This document shows positions 46,825 through 58,734 of a DNA stretch of 64,000 nucleotides, piece by piece. Origin of the DNA: Siphonodentalium dalli (taxonomy: Eukaryota > Mollusca > Scaphopoda > Gadilida > Siphonodentaliidae); NCBI GenBank assembly GCA_032622095.1, contig CP136066.1, positions 4,859,784-4,923,783 of the forward strand. Direction: 5' to 3'. The notes under the pieces were generated by a model that saw only the letters and a list, made by a program, of their open reading frames with translations, was not told the DNA's origin and searched no databases. Position 1 is the stretch's first letter. Each line of letters begins with the position of its first letter. Made by a program: the position numbers and the translations under genes.

Positions 46825-47508
46825 GTTCCTGATCTAATGCGCTGGTAAACTTGAAATGTAATTGGGAACATACTTTGCTAATCTACATACATGTATATGT
46901 ACGCCCTGAAATCACAACCGTGGCACGTCATGCAGTTAACCCTTTACCCAACAAACCGGCCAAAACCGGCCAAATAAAGCTTCAACAGCCTAAAATATCT
47001 TCGGTCTGTCTCAATAGAACCATACAAATATGGATATCATTGGAACCGGCTCCTTGACCACATTGTGATAGTTACAGTTATGCCCTGTGCCAATGCATTC
47101 TCTTATATATGCGAGTCGACCATAGGTCGCCTCGCATATATAAGAGAATGCATTGGCCTAAAAAAAAACTTTTTTTTAACACTTTTTACCATTTTTTCTT
47201 ACATTCTTTAACAATTTTATAATTTTTTCTTACATTTTTTAACAATGTTTATAATATTTTTATACATTGTTTGACAATTTTGTCATTTTTAATATGTATT
47301 AAGCCAATGCATTCTCTTATATATGCGAGGCGACCTATGGTCGACTCGCATATATAAGAGAATGCATTGGCACAGGACCGTTCTGTTGGGTAAAGGGTTC
47401 CTGATCTAACGCGCTGGTAAACTTTGAACTGTCATTGGGAAAATTGTTTGGTAATCTACATACATGTATATGTACGCATTGAAACAGCGAAAACGACACG
47501 TCATGCAG
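46825..47508 (+). repeat. 112-bp direct duplication flanking MITE copy 5
   Basis: 46825-46935 and 47397-47508 share 'gttcctgatctaa', 'gcgctggtaaact', 'taatctacatacatgtatat', 'gtacgc' and 'cgtcatgcag'. The MITE fills exactly the space between them. Confidence 0.9.
46936..47399 (+). mobile_element. Family A MITE, copy 5
   Basis: TTAA at 46936-46939; the right end reads 'gggtaaagggttcctg', so the expected TTAA is absent and the element runs straight into the second copy of the flanking duplication. Hairpins at 47090-47156 and 47304-47370. The AT-rich spacer is longer than in other copies because of extra 'ttcttacattttttaacaat' units. Confidence 0.9.
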
Positions 47509-47866
47509 TTTAGATATTGAAATGTATCTTGTGTTGTATGATGCATTGTGTATTAGAGTTTCACTTAACTCATCATCGTACCGTTATGCATGGGTGGTAT
47601 CGAGAATCAGTTTCTTTGTTGACAACGAACAACCCCCGGGCTATCACGAGTACATTCTACACCGTGATTGTCGTTTGTTGCACAATTGAGCATACGCCAA
47701 ATGTTTACACCATTTCAGGGAAACAAAGATCGGCTTTTCCGGTACATTGCGATAAATCTATATAGGTACGCAATTAATGTATTATATTATTATGATGTGT
47801 TCAGTGGAGCCTTGGTGTGTTCCATCCGATTTGACACAATTAAACTAACAGTTTACGCGTTCTTTA
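47509..47866. other. No gene recognised
   Basis: Nothing supportable seen. Confidence 0.5.
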
Positions 47867-48015
47867 CAATAAATTATACCCGCCCATGAGATTGTTAATT
47901 GGTGATATATACAATAAATTATACCCGCCCATGAGATTGTTAATTGGTGATATATACAATAAATTATACCCGCCCATGAGATTGTTAATTGGTGATATAT
48001 ACAATAAATTATATC
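47867..48015. repeat. 45-bp tandem repeat, 3.3 copies
   Basis: Unit 'acaataaattatacccgccc' plus 'atgagattgttaattggtga' and 'tatat', exact. 45 is a multiple of three, so the frame at 47886-48233 simply reads through it. Confidence 0.95.
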
Positions 48016-48299
48016 CTACTGCAGTTATTAATAGGAGGTGTTTGTGGTCAGATATCGACTTTCAAAATGGAAGTTTTAACTCATTTGGAGGATTTGTCAA
48101 GCCAGCGAAAATTCCAACGATCGTCTCTTATAAAGAGCGTTCATACTTATGTCACCCAACACAGGTTGATGGCGAAGGGACTTGCAAAATGCAGTCCGAC
48201 CATCCTGCCCGCCATCGGTCGGAAACGACTTAACAGCAGTCGCACAACACACGGTAGACAATAAAGCGCGTTTTGGGTTATGATTTTTTTTTTTTTGGT

Positions 48300-48497
48300 A
48301 TTCGAAGTATTTATGAATATGTTTTGTGGATTTTACCGATGCCCGTGCCATATATTTATGAATGTGTTTTGTGGATTTTAGCGATGCAGGTGTCGTACAT
48401 CTATGCATGTGTTTTGTGGCTTTCAGCAATGCCCGCGACGTACATTTATGAATGTGATTTTTGAATTTTAGCGATGCCCGTGACGTACATATGTGAT
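48300..48497. repeat. 45-bp tandem repeat, about 4.4 copies
   Basis: Diverged units of 'gtacatttatgaatgtgttt', 'tgtggattttagcgatgccc' and 'gtgac'. It follows the previous array after about 280 bp of unrelated sequence and a T run. Confidence 0.85.
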
Positions 48498-49682
48498 GGT
48501 GATTGCAAGTGATTTTTTTCTCGTTTTCTTGCTAAGCTGTAAATAAACTTTTGACTAACTGTTTTTCAAATCGGACATGGGATCTTCAGCAGTTATAGAT
48601 ATTATCTGCTGAGTGAAGCTATATGAAACCACAAACAGATAAATGTCCAATGAGGTCAATGTATTGCTGTTTTGTTTTGAAAAAATAATAGCTATGGATT
48701 TTATTCCGATCAAAGATACCCCATAATTAGTATCGCCACGATAGCAATACTTCTCCATTACCATTTAATTTCTGCATTAAAACATCATCGGTGAATAGTT
48801 ATCCCATAGGAAATGTTCAGAGATCATGAGTTCCACAAAGTACTATAGACTTATTATCTAAACAGTTTGCTTGATAAATGGGGTTCATTCTGCACTTTTA
48901 TTTATCTGTCGTCTAGTGTTGTCACATTAGCATCCCTCCAAATGAATAATATACAATGTATACTTATATAACTGACTGGGGGAGTGCATGTAGTATACAA
49001 AGGGTTAACCGCACACGGTGGAATTTCCAACTTTTAATCTCCATACACTGCAATTGCCCCAAACCCCTTGAATTATAGCGAACTACCGACTTGACTTTAA
49101 GTCAGAATTGTTCAAATGGTACACATTTTGGTTTGATAATTTTACCCAGACGCCACTATCTTGACCACACGTTTAAAACTTGGTGTATTGTTCCCAAATG
49201 TGATCAAAGTAATGAAAATAATGATAAGAAACAGACCCAGTTTTGCATGGCTCACTGCATGAATATTGGTTGGTTGACACTTAAATCACAAGAAAAACTT
49301 TACCACTTTTCCAGCCTGAAAATGTCAACTATCGCTTTGGGGTATATTTCTTACTAGATCATAACATGTTACTCTACACTAGTTACGCCCCATATATATC
49401 ATATCACTTTGATGTTGTGACAATGAAGTGTATAACATTGAATTTACTGTGCACGGTTGAAGTGACTTTTTTTGCAAATTTTCTTTGCGTCGCTTATCAT
49501 GTGCACTCTCCTGGGTAATTATATTAGTTCAATGTTTATCGATCTTTATTGCGATATCGGCTCATAAACAACAAGCGATCTCGTTTTGGGTCCACCCCTA
49601 TTGTCAAGTAGAGTATTGAGGAACAAGTGTTTACTTAACAATGTATTCCTTTCCTTGTTTGTTCAATGTTATACAGTTCCAT
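48498..49682. other. No gene recognised
   Basis: 'caaagggttaacc' at about 48998 resembles a family A/B right end, but no partner is seen; 'ggtggaatttccaactttta' (about 49018) resembles the GGAAATTTCC repeat. Confidence 0.45.
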
Positions 49683-49775
49683 GTCATAACCGGTCAGACC
49701 AGGTTTTGAACTGGTGGAATATGATCTCATCGGGCGTAGCTGTAGAGTAAATATTCATGACAACATTTACTGTCT
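49683..49775 (+). repeat. Family G arm
   Basis: 'gaccaggttttgaactggtg', 'gaatatgatctcatcgggcg' and 'tagctgtagagtaaatattc' match 31105-31165. Confidence 0.6.
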
Positions 49776-49877
49776 TACTATTAAATATTTGAGATGAGGG
49801 TTGAATACCCCTTCCCTCACGTTCCTGACTCTCATTCACAACACGAAACACATTGGCACCGCACGTATTGCTGTATT

Positions 49878-50556
49878 TGAAGAACATGACCCATAATAAT
49901 AACAAGAACACCAATGTCAGAAATGGTAACGCGCTCAAGATAATATATGATATACCCATGATTGTAATTATAGAATATAAAATATGTTTTGCGAATGACC
50001 AACTCAGAATTTCGTTAAAATAACAATACCAACCAGCACCTAATTAACGAACCGGCGGCCGACTCGGCCGTCTCCGACCACAACCCCCAGTGAGCTGCAG
50101 AACGAAAAATGTCTACAACAGTTGAAATATAAGACTTACAAATTATCTTTTTCATTTCTTTTTATTTGTAATTGACATAGCTTGTCACAAACCAAACATC
50201 AACATTATTGACATAATAATGTAAAGGACAATAAACGAAATTGAAATTCCCAACTACACCTTTTACCGGACTCGGCCTCCGGTTCGCAGTTCGACTTTTA
50301 GATCCTCAAAACAAAAATCATTATCTATAAATAAAACGCCCAGCGAACCATAGCTATCTAGAATATCTAGGACAGTATACACGCGGCGCGCGTAATAATG
50401 TATAGTATTTTTAAAGCGCCTTATCCCATGAGGCACAAAGCGCTCAATGGTACAACATATGACAGACCCATGCTGACCTCTTCCATCCTCATCCGATACA
50501 TTATTGGCGATCGTCACTGATATCAATTCAGAAAGACTGGCGGCTTCAGGTTTCAA
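49878..50556 (-). repeat. Family H block, copy 1, with two open frames
   Basis: About 470 bp (49878-50350) matches 57915-58390. Frame 50556-50263 ends in Phe-Ile-Asp, a Lys-Val-Glu-Leu-Arg stretch and Gly-Gly-Arg-Val-Arg before the stop; the second copy ends in the same way. A second conserved stretch (from 49959 downward) starts 'MGISYIILSALP' and is very hydrophobic, like a signal peptide or membrane anchor. Between them both copies have 'taagacttac', a splice-donor-like sequence on the minus strand. I do not recognise the protein. It may be a duplicated gene fragment or a transposon with a relict frame. Confidence 0.45.
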
Positions 50557-51342
50557 AAGTTGAGAAATAATTAAAAATGGTTTGCAGTTCTTTGTAATTT
50601 TTCACTCTATGTGATTGCGAGAATAGATGAGACACCACAAGCGTGCATGTGTCACATACACAAATAATCATACATATATATTCGTCCTTGGTGTATCTGT
50701 GCATGCGTGACTCAAATTCAATGGTCCGTGTGTCTCGCTTCAGATAAGTTTATCAGGTGTGAAGTCACGCATGGTTGAATCATTTTACCGTCGATACACA
50801 TCAGCTGCATCATTTGGGCCTATAATTATACTTTAAAGTGCAACATAATATTATGTAGACGAATTAAAGTCATGTGTTGTGATCGAGCTCCTAATTATAA
50901 TATTGTCGTGTATGATGTTATATACCTGACGTAAACAGTTGCAAAACATAAAATAGCTGGCATAACATATCGAGTTATTGAGTTCCAAAAGCAATAGTGT
51001 TGAATGAGCATAGAATAGTATATTAGCGTCGATACTTCCAATCGTCTTTGGGGCGTTTCAACACCGACCATGCATACGTGCTGTTTTGTCCACTTCAAGA
51101 ATGACCTCGCTCGTGTCCTTATGTCTATAATCCTTTGTCGTGTATTATGTCAAAAATAAATAATGCTATTCTTCCTCAGATACTCGTGGGGAAATGTTGA
51201 CCCTGTCCTAGTTTCAACAACATATTGTATCACTCGACAATATTGGAGACGAAATGTTCACTTTCGGGTATAATTTAATCCACGAAAAGCAGTTCAGTAG
51301 TTCTTGTGGTTAACATTTAGTAAATGCGTAGTGAAGCTTTGA
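50557..51342. other. No gene recognised
   Basis: Nothing supportable seen. Confidence 0.5.
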
Positions 51343-51730
51343 TCAACCCTTTACCCAACAAACCGGCCAAAACCGGCCAAATAAAGCTTCAACAGCCTAA
51401 AATATCTTCGGTCTGTCTCAATAGAACCATACACATATGGATATCATAGGAACCGGCTTCTTGACCACATTGTGATAGTTACAGTTATACCCTGTGCCAA
51501 TGCATTCTCTTATATATGCGAGTCGACCATAGGTCGCCTCGCATATATAAGAGAATGCATTGGCCTAAAAAAACACTTTTTACCATTTTTTCTTACATTC
51601 TTTAACAATTTTATAATTTTTAATGTGTTAAGCCAATGCATTCTCTTATATATGCGAGGCGACCTATGGTCGACTCGCATATATAAGAGAATGCATTGGC
51701 ACAGGGCTCTTCTGTTGGGTAAAGGGTTAA
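51343..51730 (+). mobile_element. Family A MITE, copy 6
   Basis: The left flank is TCAA (51343-51346), a mutated TTAA; the right is TTAA (51727-51730). Hairpins at 51497-51563 and 51633-51699. Very close to copies 1 and 2, with a slightly shorter spacer. Confidence 0.9.
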
Positions 51731-53046
51731 TACATAGTAATTTGGATGACATTGGAAGTGGCTGCTATTGTTTATATTTTTATGATGTTCCGGGAGACAA
51801 CAGTTGTATTCCTTGTCACAATGACTGCGTATAATCCAGGTTTTGTATGGATGGCGATGGTGTTACTCATATGGGCGGATAATGAACTTTTACCTATCGT
51901 GCATGCATCACAACTATTTTCGCTTTGACAGTCTGTAAACAACGGAGTACGAGCAGGCAAATTACTCTAACACAAATAAAGGCCATTGTCTTTTGAAGTT
52001 TCAAGGGGAAATCGAATTATGTGTGCCCAGTCGTTTGCAGTAATCACCGTTTTATAATTAAACTGTCAACGTTTCACGTCTAGCTGGTTGGTCACTTCCA
52101 CGCAGTGTGATTATAACCTGCCCGGGTCAGCCAGCACCCACCGGATCACTCATGTACATGTATATAGTGAGTTTATCGAGATTGCTGTTGATGGCTACCC
52201 TGCCTTCAATGTGTGATTAAACCAACACGGGGTCACCAGTACCAATCGGATCTCTCATACAATCATGTATATAGTGAGGTTTATCAAGATTGCTGTTGAT
52301 GGGCACACTGCAACTTAAATAATACTGGGATGTGCACCAGGACCAGACCGCGGTTGACCCGTTTGCACGATGTATATATGTTACTGACCATGTCACACAA
52401 GAGCACATACATGTGATATACGATTCCCGCGTTGCAAACATTTATGTCACAGATTATCTGCTGTTTTCGTGATGCTAGACGGCGCAGTTAATTAGTTTGT
52501 CTGCTATCCGGAAGGCGTGGTCTTTATTAGATAGTCGTGAAAGTACGCTTGCATACATCTAGTAGTTTGGTCATCTGCTCGCGGTGTGACAAAAAATCAA
52601 CCCGGACCCACCAGCGCACACCGGACCAATCTGAAATATGTTAGGAGTGAGATACGAGAGGTGCCTTGGGAACTCAATCATGATAGGACCGAGTCACACA
52701 TGACTATCGCTATTAACCCTTAAATTAACATAATTGTAGCATTCGGATTGACCTACTCGACACCCATGATCACCACAGTACATCGGCATGGCATTCTGCG
52801 TAGGCATGCATGAAATTGCTGAATGAATCTATAGTGAACATGGTCAATCTCTTGATCAAAAAGCGGCTACTAACCCCCGAAATAACACATTCGCCGAGTA
52901 TGTTTTTTCCGGGAATTGAACCTCCATGTCCGCACACTCCTTGTATATATGGGAACAAGTGTGTTGGAGACTGCGCTATGAGTGTAACACAAGACAAATA
53001 CAATAAGGACAAAAATACAAAGACAAACAAAATACAAATAACCATG
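51731..53046. other. No gene recognised
   Basis: A diverged direct pair with 'catgtatatagtgag', 'gattgctgttgatgg' and 'accaacacgg'-like sequence lies at about 52125-52210 and 52225-52310. A 60-residue hydrophobic frame (51746-51928) has no recognised features. Confidence 0.45.
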
Positions 53047-53790
53047 ATATCTATTATATATTTTGGAAGATCTGTCTGTGTGCCTGTCTGTCTGTGTGTT
53101 CGCGATGGACTCGAAAACGGCCGAACCGATTTCGATGAAACTTGGAATCTGGGGGTATTTTCGGCCGGGAACTGGCATAGGCCTATTAATTTGCCAATGC
53201 GACGTGACCTTGACCTTGACATCGGGTAATTTCAAGGTCAAACGCCCGAATATCACGGGATTTCGATGTAACTTGGTATGTGGGGGTACATAAGGCCGGG
53301 GAGTGGCATAAACCTATTAATTTGCCCGTGCGAGGTAACCTTGACCTTGAAATCGGGTCATTTCAAGGTAAAACGCCCGAATATCACGGGATTTCGATGA
53401 AACTTGGTATGTGGGGTACTTTCGTATGGGGAGTCTCATAAGCATATTCATTTGCCCGCGCGACATGACCTTGACCTTGAAATCGGGTCAATTCAAGGTC
53501 ATATCGCCAATTTTGTTGGGATTTTGACGAAATTTGATACGTGGGGTTACTTTTGTCCACTGAGTGTTTTGGACGGGTCGAGTCGTGATCCCGATCTGAC
53601 CTTGACCTTCAAAATGATCAATTCAAGGTCAAATCGGGTAAAACCGGATGGATTTCGACGGGCACGTTTGTAGGGTAGTTTTGTCCGGGCAGTGTTTTGG
53701 ACTGGTCAAATCGTGACCCCACTTGACCTTGACCTTCAAAATGGACAATTCAAGGTCAAAGCCCGGACGAAGTCGGGTCACCTTCTACTC
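53047..53790 (-). mobile_element. Dispersed element family M, copy 2 (inverted)
   Basis: Starts 'tatctattatatattttgga' and ends 'cggacgaagtcgggtcacct', the reverse of copy 1 at 28808. It contains about four tandem units of roughly 120-130 bp with 'gaccttgaccttgaaatcgg', 'gtcatttcaaggt' and 'gggatttcgatgaaacttgg'. Overlapping frames on both strands (52810-53673) are repeat by-products. Confidence 0.75.
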
Positions 53791-53796
53791 AGTTAT

Positions 53797-54390
53797 ATGG
53801 CTTATACCACGCATAAGAACCACAACCGCACATAAGTACCACGACCCCACATAAGTACCACGACCACACATAAAGAACCACGACCGCTCATACATGTAAG
53901 TATCACGACCGTACATACGTACGACGACGGGCGGACACGAACACATAAATACCATACCGCACATACGAACCGTGACCGCATATACGTACCACGACTGCAC
54001 ATATACGAACCATGACCGCAAATACGTATCCCGACCGCATGTACGTATCACGACCGCACATACGAACCACGACCGCCAATAAGTACCACGACCGCACATA
54101 CGGACCATGACCGAAAACAGTACCACGACCGCACATATATACGAACCACGACCGCATATAAGTGACAACTCAACCGCCCATACGGAATACGAACGCACAT
54201 ACGAACCACGACCGCAAATACGAACCATGACCGCACATAAGTTCCACGACCACACATACGAACCACGACCGCATATAAGTGACAACCGCACATAAGTGAC
54301 GACCGCCCATAAGGAATACGAACGCACATATACGAACCACGACCGCACATAGAACCAAGACCGCACATAAGTACCACAACCTCACATGAG
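53797..54390. repeat. About 19-bp minisatellite 'accacgaccgcacataagt'
   Basis: About 30 imperfect units of 17 to 21 bp. It begins directly after the family M terminus. Its long minus-strand frames (for example 193 residues at 53785-54366) are low-complexity translations without gene features. Confidence 0.9.
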
Positions 54391-55389
54391 TATCAAATTT
54401 GGCAGTGCATTATTAATGGGGACATATTCGAACCGGTTTGCCCTCCTAATGGATCTCGCACCGCCCACAACTATGAAATTAAACGTTAACGAAATCGATA
54501 TATATAAGGACACAGCGAAGTCCTTACTGGGGTGGACAAAGAATCACCCGTATACGTCCACCATTCTCGAACTGAACCTATATACATATAACCACTCGGA
54601 CCCATCTTACCATTGCTTTTTTTTTTGGCGTTTATGTGTTAAACAGATGAAAATGCGTAAAGATGGGGGATTTTCGCAGAAGTATCAAGGGACATTCTTA
54701 ACGGCGCTTACATACATGTAGTATATATCAGTAATTGGAAGTTGTTTTCCATTTTGTAAACATTATCTTTGGCAAATTTTGTTCACAATGTTAGTGCAGG
54801 TTTCAAACGAACTCTAGATCTGCAATTCCAACGCTGATGATAAAGAGATAAGTCAAAGGTGCTACGGCGTATACATTATTGAAGTTTATACGTGTGTATT
54901 AACATAGAAACAGCTTAAGATAGTGCGTTTTAAATATAACAGCGTTAGTCACGTTAACTTGTGTGCGAATTATAAAGACATATTCGTCACCGTGGGCGTT
55001 TCTTTCCAAAGTTATAATGTCAACAACAGTTAATCGAAGAGTATAATATAAACTGGGTACTCGTTGTAGATCCTCTATATATATGTATATGTCTCAATGG
55101 TCTGTGGTATATATTCCACATTAAGCGTGTACACGGTGCATACATGTCAGACAATATAAATATATATATTCTTGTAAAAGAAAAATATAGCTGCGTTTGT
55201 TTAAAAAGTTCCCGATGGTTAATATATGTATAACGCATTCGACCGTCATAAGCTAATTATATGGCCGCGGAGCTGGTTCGAATCCCGATAATCAGCTATC
55301 AACTCAATATTTGTTACCAAACTTCTGGTGATGAACCATCGGCTGAGTGCGTTGACTTTACGAGATATAAAACACACAGCGCATTGTAC
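54391..55389. other. No gene recognised
   Basis: The plus-strand frame 54386-54721 (111 residues) has ordinary composition but no recognised domain. Nothing else supportable. Confidence 0.4.
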
Positions 55390-56330
55390 AATGGATGACC
55401 TGATGGATGACCCGGCTATAAGTGAACACATACATGTGTCATGATGGATGACCCGGGTATAAGTGAACACATACATGTGTCTGGAAAACGAAAACACACA
55501 AAACAGCTTACAGTAAATGTCACACTGGACGACCCCGGTATACATGTACATGTGGCGTGGACAAATACACACACATAACAGCTTATAGTGAATGTTACAT
55601 TGGATTACCCCGGTATACATGTACATGTGGCGTGGACAAATACACACACATAACAGCTTACGGTGAATGTTACATTGGATTACCCCGGTATACATGTACA
55701 TGTGTCATGGACGAATAAACACCCTTAACAGCTTATAGTGAATGTAACACTGGACGACCCCGGTATACATGTACATGTGGCATTGACAAATAGACACACA
55801 GAACAGCTTACAGTAAATGACACATTGGATGTCCCCGGTATACATGTACATGTGGCATGGATAAATAAACACACAAAACAGCTTACAGTGAATATCACAT
55901 TGGAAGACCCCGGTATACATGTACATGTGGCATGGACAAATAAACACACAGACCAGCTTATAGTAAATGACACATTGGACGACCCCGGTATACATGTACA
56001 TGTGGCGTGGACAAATAAACATTCAAAACAGCTTAGAGTGAATGTCACACTAGATGACCCCGGTATACATGTACATGTGGCATGGATAAATAAACACACA
56101 TAACAGCTTACAGTGAATGTTACATTGGAAGACCCCGGTATACATGTACATGTGGCGTGGACAAATAAACATTCAAAACAGCTTAGAGTGAATGTCACAC
56201 TAGAAGACCCCGGTATACATGTACATGTGGCGTGGACAAATAAACATTCAAAACAGCTTAGAGTGAATGTCACACTAGATGACCCCGGTATACATGCACA
56301 TATTCGTGTGTCATGGAAAATAGAACGCAA
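55390..56330. repeat. 75-bp minisatellite, about 12 copies
   Basis: Unit contains 'gaccccggtatacatgtaca', 'tgtggcgtggacaaataaac', 'acacaaaacagcttacagtg' and 'aatgtcacattg'. The period is 25 codons, so frames stay open on both strands: plus 55738-56103 and 56113-56586, minus 55246-56393. Early units and the unit at 56100 break the plus frame with 'cataac'. Most likely not coding. Confidence 0.95.
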
Positions 56331-56939
56331 GACAGCTAAAAAAAAATATGTCCACAGGGTGGCCCAGGCATACACATACATGTACATCGCCATGTGTCAT
56401 GAAAACGAAAACACAAAACAGCTTACAATACATGTCATCAGATTACCCTGGTGTACATGTACATCTAAATGTGTCATGCAAAAGAAAACACAAAGCAGCT
56501 TACAGTGCATGCTATATCGGATGACCCCGGGATACATGTACATGTCCATCGACATCACACACGGTAAACCAACGGCGGATGAATAGTATCATATTCATAT
56601 GGTGACTCTTATTCAAATTTACATTAGGGGCCCGCGGCGGTCGGTGACAATTGAAATAGTTTCATTGGTTTTACACGTCAAATTACTCTATTGTACTCGT
56701 TGTTATACTATGTGATATCTTAGGATTTCCCGTATGTGTGTTAAATAGATAGAGACGGACATTTTAATAAGTATCGTTTGTGTTGAATTTCTCACGTGCA
56801 ATGTCATGCATGTATAATGAATGCGGGAAGCAATATGCCATGCTTTGTCATATACGAAATAATGATAAGCATTGATACAAATTGGTAAATGTCAGAATAA
56901 ATGATAACAATCGATGCAGACTATGTAAGACACAAATTA
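56331..56939. other. Diverged edge of the 75-bp array, then no gene
   Basis: 56331-56560 carries three decayed units ('tacatgtacat', 'aaaacagcttac'). The remainder is AT-rich without recognised features. Confidence 0.5.
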
Positions 56940-57193
56940 TAAAACATGATAAGATTTTTGAAGAATGTAAGAAAAAAATATAAAAATTGTTACAGAATGT
57001 AAGACAAAATTATAAAAAATTATAAAAATTGTTATAGAATGTAGGAAAAAATGGTAAAAAAAAATGATAACAATTGTTAAATAATGTAAGAAAACTCATA
57101 CAAAATGGTTAGGCCAATGCATTCTATTATATATGAGAGGCGACATATATTCGACTCACATAATATATAAGAGAATGCATTGGCACAGGGTTT
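56940..57193. mobile_element. Family A MITE fragment with expanded spacer
   Basis: A variant hairpin at 57114-57183 ('ccaatgcattctattatata' arms) is followed by 'cacaggg'. It is preceded by about 170 bp of repeated 'gaatgtaagaaaaaa' units like the family A spacer. The MITE ends and TTAA are missing. Confidence 0.75.
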
Positions 57194-57914
57194 CGCATGG
57201 GTCTGGATTTGTTCATACTGTATGTACTGTATGGCCCGTTGAGGTCATGAGTGTTGGGGATACATGTGTAAAGCGTTACTTTCCATTTACATGGTTCTAG
57301 ATGATGTGCGTAAGTGACATACATGTGTAAATGTATTTGTTTGTTTTTTTCAATTCGAGATATGCCATTCAAACCCACTATGTCTTTATTGAACTCGAAT
57401 ATCAACTTTTAACGATCATGCAACGTTGCCATTACAACTGTCGAGATTTGGATCGAAATAATTGGGTTTTCGTTGAAAAAATATATCCCCGGTGAATGCT
57501 GTTTCATAGCTGCTGGTATCTACCCTGTGGAACATTTATGTCCCAGGAAATTTATATTCAATTTGCTTTGCAGAAAATGACCCCAAGATGTAAAATCGAT
57601 GCATGTATGATACCTACATTTAGGACGTATATCGATGATAATAATTTATGATTATTTGATTTATAAGCGACCGTCAAGGTCTGGACAACTCTGCTGATTC
57701 CACGCGACATCGAGTGGGTAATTGTATCGCGCTTGGAAATATTTAATGGCATTTGTGGAGCAACTCTTCTATACTTTTAACGGAACTAACGGCCGAAAAT
57801 ATGTAATACCGTAACTAGAAAAACACCGCGTACACGCACTATTCAACGATAACTGAAATGCCGTCCGTCCGCGTTTTGGGATGTTCGCTTACAAGTACGT
57901 GTAGTGTTCTTACG
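57194..57914. other. No gene recognised
   Basis: Nothing supportable seen. Confidence 0.5.
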
Positions 57915-58390
57915 AAATGATAACAAGAAAATCAATGTCAGTAATGGTAACGCGCTCAAGATCATATATTTTATACCCATGCTTGTAATTAGGGAACATA
58001 AAATATATTGGTTTCGCGAATGACCAACTCAGAATTCCGTTAAAATAACAATTACAAACAGCAACTAATTAACGAACCGGTGGCCGACTCGGCCGTCTCC
58101 GACCATAACCCGTAGTGGGCTGCAGAACGAAAACTATCTATGAAAGTTGAAATATAAGACTTACAAATTATCTTTTTCATTTCTTTTATTTTTTTAATGA
58201 CAATAAGCGAAATTGAAATTCCCAACTACACCTTTTACCGGACTCGGCCTCCGGGTCGCATTTCGACGTTTAAGCCGTCCCAAAAATTCCCATTTCTATC
58301 AATAAAACACCCAGCGCCCAGGCGAACAAGAATCTCTACATTAGTATACACGTGGAGCGCGAAACTATAACAGTATATGATTATACGAGA
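57915..58390 (-). repeat. Family H block, copy 2
   Basis: Matches 49878-50350: 'caatgtcagtaatggtaacg', 'cgctcaagatcatat', 'aatgaccaactcagaattcc', 'gccgactcggccgtctccga', 'tataagacttacaaattatc' and 'ccttttaccggactcggcct'. The minus-strand translation keeps the C-terminal Phe-Ile-Asp-Arg ... Asn-Val-Glu-Met-Arg ... Gly-Gly-Arg-Val-Arg-stop and the hydrophobic 'MGIKYMILSALPLLTLIFLL'. An upstream frame of the kind seen in copy 1 is not maintained here. Confidence 0.5.
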
Positions 58391-58734
58391 CAACACGTCC
58401 AGAACATCATATTTTTAAAAAGTCGTTCAGGTGACATGCATGGTTGCAATACTATTCCATAAATACATGACAAACACATGGCGACACATAAAGTACACGT
58501 ATAGGTTACTAAACTTGGGATTTTCAAACACGGGTATATTTACTGCGTGGGTATATACTTGAAATAACGATTTAATGGTGACAGAAGGTTATATCAACCT
58601 TGACTCATACCTGTTATTCTATATCCCGGTATCTATAAACTTAGTGCAAGGAAGAGAAGCCCGATAACTTAACATTCCTAAAATTTAAGCAGATGCGAAA
58701 CTCGTGTAAACTAAATTTTGAACCCATTTTGTAG
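58391..58734. other. No gene recognised
   Basis: Nothing supportable seen. Confidence 0.5.

Noticed and set aside
47886-48264. Open frames of 115 and 91 residues
   Set aside because: They begin in an exact 45-bp tandem repeat; the following unique part has no recognisable family features and two overlapping phases are open.
52770-53293. Overlapping open frames of 128-150 residues on both strands
   Set aside because: They fall mostly in the family M element and its tandem units; both strands are open, and equivalent phases in copy 1 are not kept.
53785-54366. 193-residue minus-strand open frame
   Set aside because: It translates a 17-21-bp minisatellite; overlapping frames of similar length exist in other phases, and the composition is repetitive Arg/Ser/Trp/Val.
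54386-54721. 111-residue plus-strand open frame
   Set aside because: No recognised domain, no repeat partner and no supporting splice or promoter signals; kept only as unassigned sequence.
55225-55300. tRNA-like piece with 'ggttcgaatcc' (B-box match)
   Set aside because: The T-stem does not pair well, and no A-box or acceptor stem is found upstream. At best it is a relic of a tRNA-derived sequence.
55725-56393. 222-residue minus-strand open frame
   Set aside because: It is the shadow of a 75-bp array whose period is a multiple of three; the plus strand is equally open.
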